Assembly: GCA_036510065.1 (NCBI GenBank)
Contig: DATCEO010000075.1
Coordinates: 1 to 64,000, forward strand
Length of the DNA: 64,000 nucleotides
Direction of reading: 5' to 3'
Origin: DASUBV01 sp036510065
GTDB taxonomy: Bacteria > Actinomycetota > Actinomycetes > Streptosporangiales > Streptosporangiaceae
Part shown: piece after piece, positions 15,576-24,197 of the stretch
How the letters are laid out: every line of letters starts with the position of its first letter
Position numbering within the stretch: position 1 is the stretch's first letter
The notes under the pieces: model-generated
Seen by the model: only the letters and a program-made list of their open reading frames with translations
The model's database searches: none
Told to the model about the DNA's origin: nothing
Program-made: the position numbers and the translations under genes

Positions 15576-16553
15576 ATGACCGGGATCACCGCCTCCGGCG
15601 AGAAGAAGATGATGCTCTTCTCCGGCCGTGCTTTTCCCGAGCTAGGGACCGAGATAGCCGGCTGCCTGGGCATCGAGCCGACGCCGAGCAGGAACTATGA
15701 CTTCGCCAACGGCGAGATCTTCGTCCGGTTCCTCGAATCGGTCCGCGGCTGCGACGCCTTCGTCCTGCAAAGCCACACCGCTCCCATCAACCAGTGGATC
15801 ATGGAGCAGCTGATCATGGTCGATGCGCTCAAGCGCGCCTCGGCCAAGCGGATCACGGTGGTAGCGCCGTTCTTCGGCTACGCCCGGCAGGATAAGAAGA
15901 GCCGCGGGCGGGAGCCGATCTCGGCCCGGCTGATGGCCGACCTGTTCCGGACGGCCGGGGCCGACCGGCTGATGGCCGTCGACCTGCATACCGCCCAGAT
16001 CCAGGGCTTCTTCGACGGCCCGGTCGACCATTTGTTCGCGCTGCCGATCCTGGCCTCCTACCTGGAGGGCAAGCTCGACCTGTCGAACGTGACGGTGGTG
16101 GCGCCCGACGCCGGCCGGGTGCGGGTCTGCGAGCGCTGGACGGACCGGCTGGGCTGCCCGCTGGCCATCATCCACAAGCGCCGAGATCCAGACGTGGCCA
16201 ACCAGATCAAGGTGCTCGAGGTGGTCGGGCAGGTGGCCGATCGCACCTGCATCCTGGTGGACGACATGATCGACACCGGGTCCACCATCGTGAACGCGGC
16301 CGAGACGCTCTTCGAGCAGGGCGCGGCCCAGGTCATCGTGACCGCCACGCACGGCGTCCTGTCCGGGCCCGCCGTGGACCAGCTGAAGAACTCGCGAATC
16401 AGCGAGGTGATCGTCACCAACACGCTGCCGATCAGCCACGAGAAGCGCTTCGACAAGCTCACCGTCCTGTCGATCGCCCCGCTGCTCGCCCGGGCCATCA
16501 CCGAGGTGTTCAGCGATGGCTCGGTGACCAGCCTGTTCGACGGGCAGGTCTGA
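15576..16553 (+). CDS. prs: Ribose-phosphate diphosphokinase (PRPP synthetase)
   Basis: A 325-residue enzyme that makes PRPP from ribose 5-phosphate and ATP for nucleotide, His and Trp synthesis. Visible motifs are FSGRAFPELG, NGEIFVRFLESVRG, the flexible loop PFFGYARQDKKSRGREPIS, VDLHTAQIQGFFDGPVDHLFA and the PRPP-binding loop CILVDDMIDTGSTI. The length is normal. It starts three bases after the glmU stop, so the two are co-transcribed. The order glmU-prs-rplY-pth is conserved in actinobacteria. Confidence 0.97.
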   Translation: MTGITASGEKKMMLFSGRAFPELGTEIAGCLGIEPTPSRNYDFANGEIFVRFLESVRGCDAFVLQSHTAPINQWIMEQLIMVDALKRASAKRITVVAPFFGYARQDKKSRGREPISARLMADLFRTAGADRLMAVDLHTAQIQGFFDGPVDHLFALPILASYLEGKLDLSNVTVVAPDAGRVRVCERWTDRLGCPLAIIHKRRDPDVANQIKVLEVVGQVADRTCILVDDMIDTGSTIVNAAETLFEQGAAQVIVTATHGVLSGPAVDQLKNSRISEVIVTNTLPISHEKRFDKLTVLSIAPLLARAITEVFSDGSVTSLFDGQV

Positions 16554-16626
16554 CCAGGTCGGCAGACGCTGGCCACGTCGGCTAGACTGCGCACGCATTC
16601 CCCTGTCGTCACAAGGAGTTGTCACC

Positions 16627-17289
16627 GTGCCCGAGGTACACATCGCGGCCGAGCCGCGTACGGAATTCGGCAAGGGCCCGGCCAGGCGCGAGCGACGCGC
16701 CGGCAAGGTCCCCGCCGTGCTCTACGGACACGGCGGCGACCCGCGGCACCTCAGCCTGCCCGGCCACGATGTCCTGCTGGCCCTGCGCACGGCCAACGTG
16801 CTGATCCGGCTGGACGGCCTGTCGGGCGGCAGCGAGCTGGCCCTGCCCAAGGCCGTGCAGCGCGATCCGATCAAGGGCACCGTCGAGCACGTTGACCTCA
16901 TCCTGGTCCGCAGCGGCGAGAAGGTGACCGTCGAGATCCCCATCAACCTCGTGGGCGAGCTGGCCCCCGACGGCATGCTCGAGCAGCAGCTCGTGCAGAT
17001 CTCGCTGGAGGTCGAGGCCACGCACATCCCGCCGGGCATCGAGATCAGCATCGAGGGCATGCGGGTCGGCGACGCGGTGCACGCCAGTGACCTGGAGCTG
17101 CCCCAGGGCGCCACGCTGGCCGTCGAGCCGGACATCCTGGTCCTGCACGTGACGGCGGCCCCGACGGCCGAGCAGATGGAAGCCGAGCTGGGCCTGCCCG
17201 AGGGCGAGGAGACCGCTGCCGCCGAGCCGGAGGCGCCCGCCGCCGTGCCGGACGCCGTGCCGGGCGACTCCGCTGGCCAGGCTGGCTGA
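16627..17289 (+). CDS. rplY: Ribosomal protein bL25 (Ctc form)
   Basis: A 220-residue protein from GTG 16627, with AAGGAG at 16613-16618. The N-terminal domain (AEPRTEFGKGPARRERRAGKVPAVLYGHGGDPRHLSLP) is the 5S rRNA-binding L25 fold. The longer C-terminal beta domain and the acidic Ala/Glu/Pro tail are those of the Ctc/TL5 type. It binds 5S rRNA in the 50S subunit and is linked to general stress in some bacteria. A TAGACT hexamer at 16583-16588 may be the -10 box of an internal promoter. It is followed closely by pth. Confidence 0.93.
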   Translation: MPEVHIAAEPRTEFGKGPARRERRAGKVPAVLYGHGGDPRHLSLPGHDVLLALRTANVLIRLDGLSGGSELALPKAVQRDPIKGTVEHVDLILVRSGEKVTVEIPINLVGELAPDGMLEQQLVQISLEVEATHIPPGIEISIEGMRVGDAVHASDLELPQGATLAVEPDILVLHVTAAPTAEQMEAELGLPEGEETAAAEPEAPAAVPDAVPGDSAGQAG

Positions 17290-17312
17290 GCGCCATAGAC
17301 CGGTGGCTGATC

Positions 17313-17846
17313 GTGGGCCTGGGCAATCCGGGCCCGCAGTACGCGGCCAACCGCCACAACGCCGGGTCCATGGTGGCCGACGAGCTGGCCGAGCGGATGG
17401 GGGCCAGCTTCAAGCGCGACCGCTCGCGGGCCCAGGTGGCGACGGGAACGCTGGCGGGCACGCCGGTGACGCTGGCCAAGCCACTCAGCTTCATGAACCT
17501 CTCGGGCGGCGCGGTGGCGGCGCTGCGCAGCTTCTACAAGATCCCGCCCGGCCGCATCCTGGCCCTCCACGACGAGCTGGACCTGCCGTTTGGCACCATC
17601 AGGCTCAAGGCTGGTGGCGGAGATAACGGTCATAACGGATTGCGCTCGGTAACCGCCTCGCTCGGCAGCCGGGACTATCACCGTCTCCGCCTGGGCATCG
17701 GGCGCCCGCCCGGCCGGATGGACCCGGCTGATTTCGTGCTCCGCGATTTCTCCGCCGCCGAGCGAGCCGAGCTGCCCGAGATCGTCGGCCGGGGCGCCGA
17801 CCTGGCGGAGGCCTTGCTGGCCCGCGGCGCCGAGGGAAGCCCTTAG
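17313..17846 (+). CDS. pth: Peptidyl-tRNA hydrolase
   Basis: Pth cleaves peptidyl-tRNA released by stalled ribosomes. The frame shows VGLGNPGPQYAANRHNAG (catalytic Asn and His), FMNLSGGAV, LALHDELDLPFG (catalytic Asp) and GGGDNGHNGLRSV, all family hallmarks. The first conventional start, GTG 17313, begins at VGLGNPG and cuts off the first beta strand. The usual N-terminus (M)DRWLIVGLGNPG is present upstream in frame, but its expected ATG is ATA (17295), leaving CTG 17307 or ATA as candidate starts. It follows rplY with almost no gap, so translational coupling may aid a weak start. Confidence 0.9.
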   Translation: MGLGNPGPQYAANRHNAGSMVADELAERMGASFKRDRSRAQVATGTLAGTPVTLAKPLSFMNLSGGAVAALRSFYKIPPGRILALHDELDLPFGTIRLKAGGGDNGHNGLRSVTASLGSRDYHRLRLGIGRPPGRMDPADFVLRDFSAAERAELPEIVGRGADLAEALLARGAEGSP

Positions 17847-17856
17847 TCTTGTCCGC

Positions 17857-18441
17857 ATGCAGTCACTGGGAATCGACGGCGCCTTTGTCGCCGTACCGCG
17901 GATCTTTCCCGACCACCGCGGGAGCTTCCACACCTGGTTCCGGTCCGCGGACCTGCTCGAGGACCTGGGCTACCGCTTTGAGCTAGCCCAGGCTAACTGC
18001 TCGGTATCACATCAGGGCGTGCTCCGCGGCGTGCATTTCTCCGAGGTCCCGCCGGGGCAGGCGAAGTACGTGACCTGTCCCAGCGGCGCGATCCTCGATG
18101 TGGTGGTCGACCTGCGGATCGAGTCTCCCACCTACCTGCGCTGGGCCGCCGTCCCGCTGAACGACGAGAACCGCCAGGCGGTCTTCATCGCCGAGGGCCT
18201 CGGGCACGCCTTCGTGGCGCTCAGCCCGCAGGCCACCGTGATGTACTTCTGCTCCACCCCGTATGCACCGGAGATCGAGCACGGGGTAGACCCGTTCGAT
18301 CCGGAGATCGGCATCGCCTGGCCCGAGGACATGAAGTTCATCCTGTCCGACAAGGATGCCAGCGCTCCCACCGCCGAAGCCGCGCGCCAGGCCGGGCTGC
18401 TCCCGGACTACGCCCAATGCCAGGCCTGCGAGACCCGATGA
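17857..18441 (+). CDS. rmlC: dTDP-4-dehydrorhamnose 3,5-epimerase family protein
   Basis: A 194-residue cupin enzyme. The sequence DHRGSFHTWFRSADL, QANCSVSHQGVLRGVHFSEVPPGQAKYVTC (with the catalytic-type His), ILDVVVDLRIESPTY, FIAEGLGHAFVALS and the late GVDPFDPEIGIAWP are diagnostic of RmlC-type epimerases. It acts on dTDP-4-keto-6-deoxyglucose in dTDP-L-rhamnose synthesis. It sits ten bases after pth, but functionally it opens the polysaccharide locus. rmlA and rmlD lie 26 kb away at the other edge, and rmlB is not in the window. It overlaps cysQ by four bases (ATGA). Confidence 0.9.
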   Translation: MQSLGIDGAFVAVPRIFPDHRGSFHTWFRSADLLEDLGYRFELAQANCSVSHQGVLRGVHFSEVPPGQAKYVTCPSGAILDVVVDLRIESPTYLRWAAVPLNDENRQAVFIAEGLGHAFVALSPQATVMYFCSTPYAPEIEHGVDPFDPEIGIAWPEDMKFILSDKDASAPTAEAARQAGLLPDYAQCQACETR

Positions 18442-19211
18442 CCATGCACTCAGCGAGAGGGCCTGCCACGGCGGCCGATGACGATGTGCTGTCCGAGCGC
18501 CTGGCGGCAGAAGCAGGGCGCCGGCTGCTGACCCTGCGAGCCCGCGGGGGCGAGCCCGCCGCGCTGCGGGACGCGGGCGACCGGCTGTCTCACGAATTCC
18601 TGGCCACTGAGCTGGCGCGGCTGCGGCCCGATGATGCCGTGCTCTCCGAAGAGGGCCGGGACGATCCCGTCCGGCTCTGCGCCAGCCGGGTCTGGATCGT
18701 TGACCCGCTGGACGGCACGCGCGAGTTCGGCGAGCCGGGCCGCACCGACTGGGCGGTGCATGTCGCCCTCTGGGAGCGCGGCGAGCTGACGGCCGGGACC
18801 GTCGCCCTGCCCGCGCAGGACCGGCTGCTGAGCACCGCCCGGCCGATCGCCCCCCAGCCCGTCGCGGATCCGCTGCGCCTGCTGGTGAGCAGATCACGGC
18901 CACCGGAATTCGTGCAGCGGCTCGCCGAGCGACTCGGCGCGGTACTGGTGCCGCTGGGCTCGGCGGGCGCCAAGGCCGCGGCGGTCATCGCCGGGGACGC
19001 CGACGCCTACGTGCACAGCGGAGGCCAGTACGAGTGGGACTCCGCCGCGCCAGTGGCCGTCGCCCGTTCGGCGGGGCTGCACACGTCCCGGATCGACGGC
19101 TCGCCCCTGGCCTATAACCAGCCCTCTCCGTCGCTTCCCGACCTCCTGATCTGCGCGTCCCCCATTGCAGCGCTGCTGCTGGAGACCATCGCGGGCGTCC
19201 AGGGCAGCTAG
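18438..19211 (+). CDS. cysQ: 3'(2'),5'-bisphosphate nucleotidase family (CysQ-like)
   Basis: The ATG at 18438 overlaps the rmlC stop, giving 257 residues. The inositol-monophosphatase fold motifs are present: SEEG (70-73), DPLDGTREF (89-97) and YEWDSAAPVAVA (about 198-209), which bind the catalytic metals. CysQ converts PAP, the by-product of PAPS-dependent sulfotransferases, to AMP. An inositol phosphatase role is possible from sequence alone. However, a sulfotransferase at 38211 and cysD/cysN at 42099-44344 in the same locus favour PAP recycling. A small hairpin follows the stop. Confidence 0.85.
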   Translation: MTMHSARGPATAADDDVLSERLAAEAGRRLLTLRARGGEPAALRDAGDRLSHEFLATELARLRPDDAVLSEEGRDDPVRLCASRVWIVDPLDGTREFGEPGRTDWAVHVALWERGELTAGTVALPAQDRLLSTARPIAPQPVADPLRLLVSRSRPPEFVQRLAERLGAVLVPLGSAGAKAAAVIAGDADAYVHSGGQYEWDSAAPVAVARSAGLHTSRIDGSPLAYNQPSPSLPDLLICASPIAALLLETIAGVQGS

Positions 19212-19226
19212 GTGGCGAAGCGCCAC
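19212..19226 (+). terminator. Short hairpin after cysQ
   Basis: GTGGCG (19212-19217) and CGCCAC (19221-19226) form a perfect 6-bp stem with a 3-base loop directly after the cysQ stop. No T tract follows, so termination would be weak or protein-dependent. It separates rmlC-cysQ from the secreted-protein gene at 19363. Confidence 0.35.
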
Positions 19227-19362
19227 TCCATCCGATTTGCGCGACCCTCACCGGTAGCCGCCTGGTTCGGCATATTCTGTTCGACCTGGCCACCATTGCG
19301 CCGTGTCTGCTCCGGTGTTGAGCCGCGGCAGCGCAGGCTGGGACTGCCGACCGAGGGATGTT

Positions 19363-21714
19363 ATGAACGTACGGATTCTGCAGGGATTCACCGCGCTCGC
19401 GGTGATCGCCGCCACGACGATGAGCGCCCAGATCCCCAGCGCGTGGGCGGCGGTCGGTCAGCCCAGCGCCGTGGCGGCCCAGCAGAAATCGGCCCGCCCC
19501 GCGCCCTACGTCAGCGCGACCGCAGCGGCGTCCTGGCAGACGAACGGCACGGTCTGGGCCATTGCCTACTCCCGGGGCACGGTGTACGTCGGCGGCCAGT
19601 TCAGCTCGGTGCGGCCGCCGGGGGCCCGGCCGGGTCACGGGGAGACGGGGCGCACCTTCGTGGCCGCCTTCAGCTCCGCCACCGGCGCCCTGATCAGGTC
19701 CTTTCACCCGACGATCTCGGGCGCGTCCGGGTCCGAGGTGACGGCGCTGGCGGTGTCCCCCGATGGCAAGACCCTCTACGTGGGCGGCCTGTTCAACCAT
19801 GCCGACGGGACCTTCCGGGACAACCTGGCCGCCTTCAGCACGTCGAACGGGGCCCTGACCGGCTGGGCGCCGACGGCGTTCGGGAAGGTGAACGCGATCG
19901 CGCTGAATTCCCGGGGCACGGAAATCTACCTCGGCGGCAGCTTCAACCAGCTCGCCGGCCAGACCCGGACCTATGCCGGCGCCGTCGGCCTCCGCGGCAG
20001 GGCGCTGCCCTGGGCTCCGGTCCTCAACGACGCGGTGACCTCCATCGCGGTGGCTCCTGGCAACGCCCAGGTCCTCATCGGCGGCTACTTCCAGACCATC
20101 AACGGCGCGACCCAGAACGCCGCGGGCGCCGTCGACGCGGCAGCCGGGAGGACGACCGAGCGCTGGGCGGCGAACATCGTTCCCTTTAACCCGGGCACCT
20201 GTACCTCAGCCGTCAAGACCATCGTCATCAGCGGCGCTACGGCCTACCTAGGTGCGGAGGGGACGGGCGCCGGCTGCTTTGACGGTGACTTCGCGGTCAG
20301 GCTCGGCACCGGGAGCAGCCCCCGCGACACCCTGGCCTGGCAGAGTGACTGCCTCGGCGCGACCCAGTCGCTGGCCGTCGTCGACGGCACCCTGTTCAAG
20401 GGCTCGCACGCGCACGATTGCGCGTTCGCGCCGGGCGGCTTCCCGCAGAACCCCGAGACCGCCGGCCCCTACGTGACCCGCCACCTGCTCAGCCAGTCGC
20501 TGGGCGACGGCACGCTCGGGCACTGGACGCCGAACACCAACGCCACCGTGCTCGGCCCGCGCGTGATGGCCTCCGACGGCCACCAGCTGTTCCTCGGCGG
20601 GGACTTCACCACGGTGAACGGGCGGGGCCAGCAGGGCTTCGTGCGCTTCGCGGCCGGTCCCGACACCATCACGCCGGTCCGGCCGGCCGCCCCGGCCGCC
20701 ACCAGCCCGGCCAGGGGCGTGGCCCTGGTGACCTTCACCGGCGCCAGCACCTCCGATGTCGGGACGCTGACCTACTCGGTCTACCGCAGCGGGCAGCGCG
20801 CCCCGATCGGCCAGATCACGGCGACGTCCTGGCCCTGGGCGCTCCCCGTCCTGCACTATCGCGCCGCCGGCCTGCGGCCGGGATCGGCCTACACGTTCTC
20901 GGTGACGGTCAGCACGGGTACCCGCACGTCGGGGAAGTCGTCGGCGTCGACGCCGGTCACCGTCGCCCGCAGGAGCCCGGTGCTCAGTTACCGGACGAAG
21001 GTCCTGGACGGCAATCCGAGCTTCCTCTGGCTGCTCGACGAGCGGGCTGGCCGCGTGGCGGGTGACTCGTCACCGCACCACTTCACTGGCATCTACGAGC
21101 GGGGCACCACCAAGCGGGCGGCGGGCCCGATCGCCGGGACTCCGAACACCGCTACCGCCTTCAACGGCGTGCGGGGCCTGGTCACGTCGGCCAGCCGGGT
21201 GGCCGCTCCGAAGGCCTTCTCCATCGAGGCCTGGTTCAAGACCACCACCAAGACCGGGGGCAAGATCGTCGGGTTCGGCAGCAGGCAGACCGGCCGGAGC
21301 TCCAGCTACGACCGCCAGATCTACCTGATGAACGACGGCCAGCTGGTGTTCGGCATGCTCACCCCGCAGCGACAGGCCATCCTGACGCCGAACGTCTACA
21401 ACGACGGCCGGTGGCACTACGTGGTGGCGACGTTCAGCTCAGCCGGCGGACCGTCGAACATGACGCTGTACGTCGACGGCCAGCGGATCGCCGCCCGGGC
21501 CACCGGGGCGTCCTCGCCGTACGCGGGCTACTGGCGGGTCGGCGGCGACAACCTCAACGGCTGGAACCTCGACTACTGGGGCAGCAACAGCCAGCGCACC
21601 ACCGAGCCGAACAGCTACTACTTCGGCGGGTCCATCGGCGATGTCGCGGTCTATCCCTCGGTCCTGTCCCCGGCCCAGGTCGCGGCCCACTATGCGAACG
21701 CGTTGTCCCGCTAG
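19363..21714 (+). CDS. Secreted beta-propeller / fibronectin III-like / LamG protein, copy 1
   Basis: The start is ATG 19363, with GAGGGA upstream; 783 residues. A signal peptide (VRILQGFTALAVIAATTMSAQIPSAWA) is followed by a beta-propeller of repeats with VYVGGQF, LYVGGLFNHADG and IYLGGSFNQLAG and the conserved segment FKGSHAHDCAFAPGGFPQ. Next come a fibronectin III-like domain (about residues 440-540) and a C-terminal concanavalin-A/LamG domain (FSIEAWFKTTTKTGGKIVGFG...DGRWHYVVATF...LYVDGQ). There is no lipobox, sortase signal or C-terminal anchor, so it is probably released or held by glycan binding. LamG domains commonly bind carbohydrate. A close paralogue lies at 29670 in the same locus. 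No catalytic motif is seen, and function is unknown. Confidence 0.85.
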   Translation: MNVRILQGFTALAVIAATTMSAQIPSAWAAVGQPSAVAAQQKSARPAPYVSATAAASWQTNGTVWAIAYSRGTVYVGGQFSSVRPPGARPGHGETGRTFVAAFSSATGALIRSFHPTISGASGSEVTALAVSPDGKTLYVGGLFNHADGTFRDNLAAFSTSNGALTGWAPTAFGKVNAIALNSRGTEIYLGGSFNQLAGQTRTYAGAVGLRGRALPWAPVLNDAVTSIAVAPGNAQVLIGGYFQTINGATQNAAGAVDAAAGRTTERWAANIVPFNPGTCTSAVKTIVISGATAYLGAEGTGAGCFDGDFAVRLGTGSSPRDTLAWQSDCLGATQSLAVVDGTLFKGSHAHDCAFAPGGFPQNPETAGPYVTRHLLSQSLGDGTLGHWTPNTNATVLGPRVMASDGHQLFLGGDFTTVNGRGQQGFVRFAAGPDTITPVRPAAPAATSPARGVALVTFTGASTSDVGTLTYSVYRSGQRAPIGQITATSWPWALPVLHYRAAGLRPGSAYTFSVTVSTGTRTSGKSSASTPVTVARRSPVLSYRTKVLDGNPSFLWLLDERAGRVAGDSSPHHFTGIYERGTTKRAAGPIAGTPNTATAFNGVRGLVTSASRVAAPKAFSIEAWFKTTTKTGGKIVGFGSRQTGRSSSYDRQIYLMNDGQLVFGMLTPQRQAILTPNVYNDGRWHYVVATFSSAGGPSNMTLYVDGQRIAARATGASSPYAGYWRVGGDNLNGWNLDYWGSNSQRTTEPNSYYFGGSIGDVAVYPSVLSPAQVAAHYANALSR

Positions 21715-21897
21715 AGGATCGCAATGCTCCGGATCTGGCCAAAAAGTTCATGCTAGTCGTGAATAGCTGTCAACCTCCCGTTTTGGTGGCGCGTCTAGCT
21801 AGCACGCAGTAAACGGGTCAAAAACGCCGGGCGAATGCCGCACCAACGAAGGACGGCCAAGTACGGGGCTGGGGTCGATCGGTGGAGAAGGAGCGCG

Positions 21898-23367
21898 GTG
21901 GCGGGAAACACGGCACTCTCCGGGAGGTGGCGCACCGACCGGGTCGTCGCGCGCCTGGCGGGCCAGAACTCCGCCTCGTGGACGAACGGGTACCTCCGTC
22001 AGGTCATCTCCGCCGATGCCATCTGCGGCCTGGCGGCAGGACTGCTGGCCTTCCAGATCCGGTTTGACGCTACCGCCAGCCGGCATGCCGGGCCGTACCT
22101 TCTGTTCAGCCTGATCCTGCCGGTGCTCTGGCTGCTGGCGGTCAGGCTGGCCGGCGGGTACGACGCGCGCTTCATCGGCGTGGGGCCCGATGAATTCCGC
22201 CGGGTCCTCCAGGCCGGGGTCTGCCTGACCGGGGGCGTGGCCATCCTGGCCTACGCGACCAAGACCGATGTGGCCCGCGGCTACGTCCTCATCGCCCTGC
22301 CCTCGGTCACCGTGTTCGACGTGCTCGGCCGGTTCACCTTGCGCAAGCGGCTGCACAAGCTGCGGCGGCTGGGCAGCTGCATGCGCAAGGTCGTCCTGGT
22401 CGGGCACGCGCAGGTCGCGGCCGACCTCGTGGCCCTGCTGAACCGCGAGACCTATCACGGTCTCTCGGTGGTGGCGGCCTGCGTGGCCGGCCCGGTCCAT
22501 CCCGCCGATATCGCCGGGATACCGGTCCTGCACGGGCTGGACGACGTGCCCGATGTCGTGGAGCGGTACGACGCCGACACCGTTGCCGTGCTGGCCTGCC
22601 CGGAGATGAGCGGCTTGCGGCTGCGCGAGCTCGCCTGGGAACTGGAGAAGACCGATACCGACCTGTGTGTCGCGCCGGCCCTGCTGGATGTCGCCGGGCC
22701 CCGCACGACGATCCGGCCGGTCGCCGGACTGCCCCTGCTGCACATGGACCATCCGGAGTTCACCGGCGCCCGGCAGATCATCAAGGCGGCGTTTGACCGG
22801 ACCTGCGCCGTGTCGGCCCTGCTGCTGCTCAGTCCGCTGCTGGTCGTCGTGGCGATGACCATCCGGCTGTCCGATCACGGGCCGGCCCTGTTCCGGCAGA
22901 CCCGGGTGGGTCGCGATGGCCGGGCCTTCACCCTGTACAAGTTCCGCACGATGGTCACCGACGCCGAGGCGCGGAAGGCGGAGCTGACGGCACTCAACGA
23001 GACCGACGCCGTGCTGTTCAAGATCCGTCGCGACCCTCGGGTCACCCCCGTCGGCGCGCGGCTGCGCCGCTGGTCGCTGGATGAGCTGCCGCAGCTGATC
23101 AATGTGCTGCGCGGTGACATGTCCCTCGTCGGCCCGCGGCCCGCGCTGCCCGAGGAAGCAGCCCGGTACGGCGATCATGTCCGCCGCCGGCTGGCGGTCA
23201 AGCCCGGCCTGACTGGCCTGTGGCAGGTGAGCGGCCGGTCCAACCTCTCCTGGGAGGAGTCCGTCCGGCTGGACCTGCGCTACGTGGAGAACTGGTCGTT
23301 CGTGCTCGACCTGCAGATACTGTGGAAAACCTGCTCAGCGGTCGCTTACGGCCGGGGTGCTTATTAA
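21898..23367 (+). CDS. Polyprenyl glycosylphosphotransferase (exopolysaccharide initiating enzyme)
   Basis: The start GTG 21898 is chosen for AAGGAG four bases upstream; a longer in-frame ATG at 21835 has no such site. About 489 residues. The N-terminal half carries several membrane segments (VISADAICGLAAGLLAF, YLLFSLILPVLWLLAV) and a CoA-binding-like Rossmann segment (VVLVGHAQVAADLVALL). The C-terminal half is the catalytic bacterial sugar-transferase domain: FDRTCAVSALLLLSPLL, GPALFRQTRVGRDGRAFTLYKFRTM, SLDELPQLINVLRGDMSLVGPRP, KPGLTGLWQVSGRSN. It transfers a hexose-1-phosphate to undecaprenyl phosphate, the first committed step of Wzx/Wzy polysaccharide assembly. The sugar cannot be read from sequence. 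Confidence 0.92.
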   Translation: MAGNTALSGRWRTDRVVARLAGQNSASWTNGYLRQVISADAICGLAAGLLAFQIRFDATASRHAGPYLLFSLILPVLWLLAVRLAGGYDARFIGVGPDEFRRVLQAGVCLTGGVAILAYATKTDVARGYVLIALPSVTVFDVLGRFTLRKRLHKLRRLGSCMRKVVLVGHAQVAADLVALLNRETYHGLSVVAACVAGPVHPADIAGIPVLHGLDDVPDVVERYDADTVAVLACPEMSGLRLRELAWELEKTDTDLCVAPALLDVAGPRTTIRPVAGLPLLHMDHPEFTGARQIIKAAFDRTCAVSALLLLSPLLVVVAMTIRLSDHGPALFRQTRVGRDGRAFTLYKFRTMVTDAEARKAELTALNETDAVLFKIRRDPRVTPVGARLRRWSLDELPQLINVLRGDMSLVGPRPALPEEAARYGDHVRRRLAVKPGLTGLWQVSGRSNLSWEESVRLDLRYVENWSFVLDLQILWKTCSAVAYGRGAY

Positions 23368-23384
23368 TTGAGGTGCATATAGAC

Positions 23385-24122
23385 ATGGGTGACTCGCGGG
23401 AGTTGCTGGATGCTTACTTTGATGAGTCGCGGGCGCGGCAGCAGCGGCTGCGACTGACTAAGGCGACGGACTCCGGTGCCCGGGTGGTGCTGAAGAACCT
23501 GGTCCCGGTGCGCTATCGCGGGACGGGGCGGATGATCCTGACCGACGCGGTGCGGAGCCGGGAGCGGCGGAAGGCGGCGGCGCTGGCCGGGCGGGGCGGG
23601 CTGCGGCTGCACCTGGGCTGCGGCGGGGAGCGCAAGGCCGGGTGGGTGAACATCGACCTGCTCGGCGACCCGGTCGACGTGGCCTGGAACCTGGCCAGCC
23701 CGCTGCCGTTCGCGTCCGGGTCGGTCGCGGCGGTCTTCCATGAGCACCTGCTGGAGCACCTGCCGCTGCAGGCCGGGGATGCGTTCATGGGCGAGTGCTA
23801 CCGGGTGCTGGCCCCGGGCGGGATCCTGCGGGTGGGCGTGCCCGACGCCGGCAAGCTGGTCCGCTCCTACGCCGGTGACCGCGAGTACCTGGAGGCCCGG
23901 CACCCCGACCGTCCCACCGCGCTGCTGGCGGTCCAGGAGCTGTTCTACTGGCACCGGCACACCGCCATGTTCGACACCGAGACCCTGGCCCTGTTCTTCC
24001 GGGCCAGCGGGTTCCCCGACCCGCAGGAACGCGAGTACGGCGACACCGACCTCGACCAGGCCCCCGACACCGAGCGCCGCCGCGACCAGACCCTCTACAT
24101 GGAAGCCCGCAAGCCCAGTTAG
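23385..24122 (+). CDS. Class I SAM-dependent methyltransferase
   Basis: The start is ATG 23385, with a GAGG site 11 bases upstream; 245 residues. Motif I is LRLHLGCGGERKAGWVNIDLL, followed by HEHLLEHLPLQAGDAFMGECYRVLAPGGILRVGVPD, typical of small-molecule methyltransferases. The next gene is convergent and a strong hairpin separates them. It follows the initiating glycosyltransferase by 17 bases, so O-methylation of a sugar is a reasonable guess but not shown. Confidence 0.8.
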   Translation: MGDSRELLDAYFDESRARQQRLRLTKATDSGARVVLKNLVPVRYRGTGRMILTDAVRSRERRKAAALAGRGGLRLHLGCGGERKAGWVNIDLLGDPVDVAWNLASPLPFASGSVAAVFHEHLLEHLPLQAGDAFMGECYRVLAPGGILRVGVPDAGKLVRSYAGDREYLEARHPDRPTALLAVQELFYWHRHTAMFDTETLALFFRASGFPDPQEREYGDTDLDQAPDTERRRDQTLYMEARKPS

Positions 24123-24127
24123 GCGCG

Positions 24128-24182
24128 TAACGCAGGCGGCCCCCGGTCCCGCAGGCTTGCGGTGACCGGGGCCGTTGCGTTA
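24128..24182. terminator. Long bidirectional hairpin between convergent genes
   Basis: TAACGCA (24128-24134) pairs with TGCGTTA (24176-24182). Inside it GGCC(C)CCGGTC pairs with GACCGGGGCC, and the tip is CCGCA-GGCT-TGCGG. Together these make a nearly continuous stem of over 20 bp, placed exactly between the convergent methyltransferase and GH26-like genes. It should stop transcription from both sides. Confidence 0.75.
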
Positions 24183-24197
24183 GTTACTGAGCCCTAG

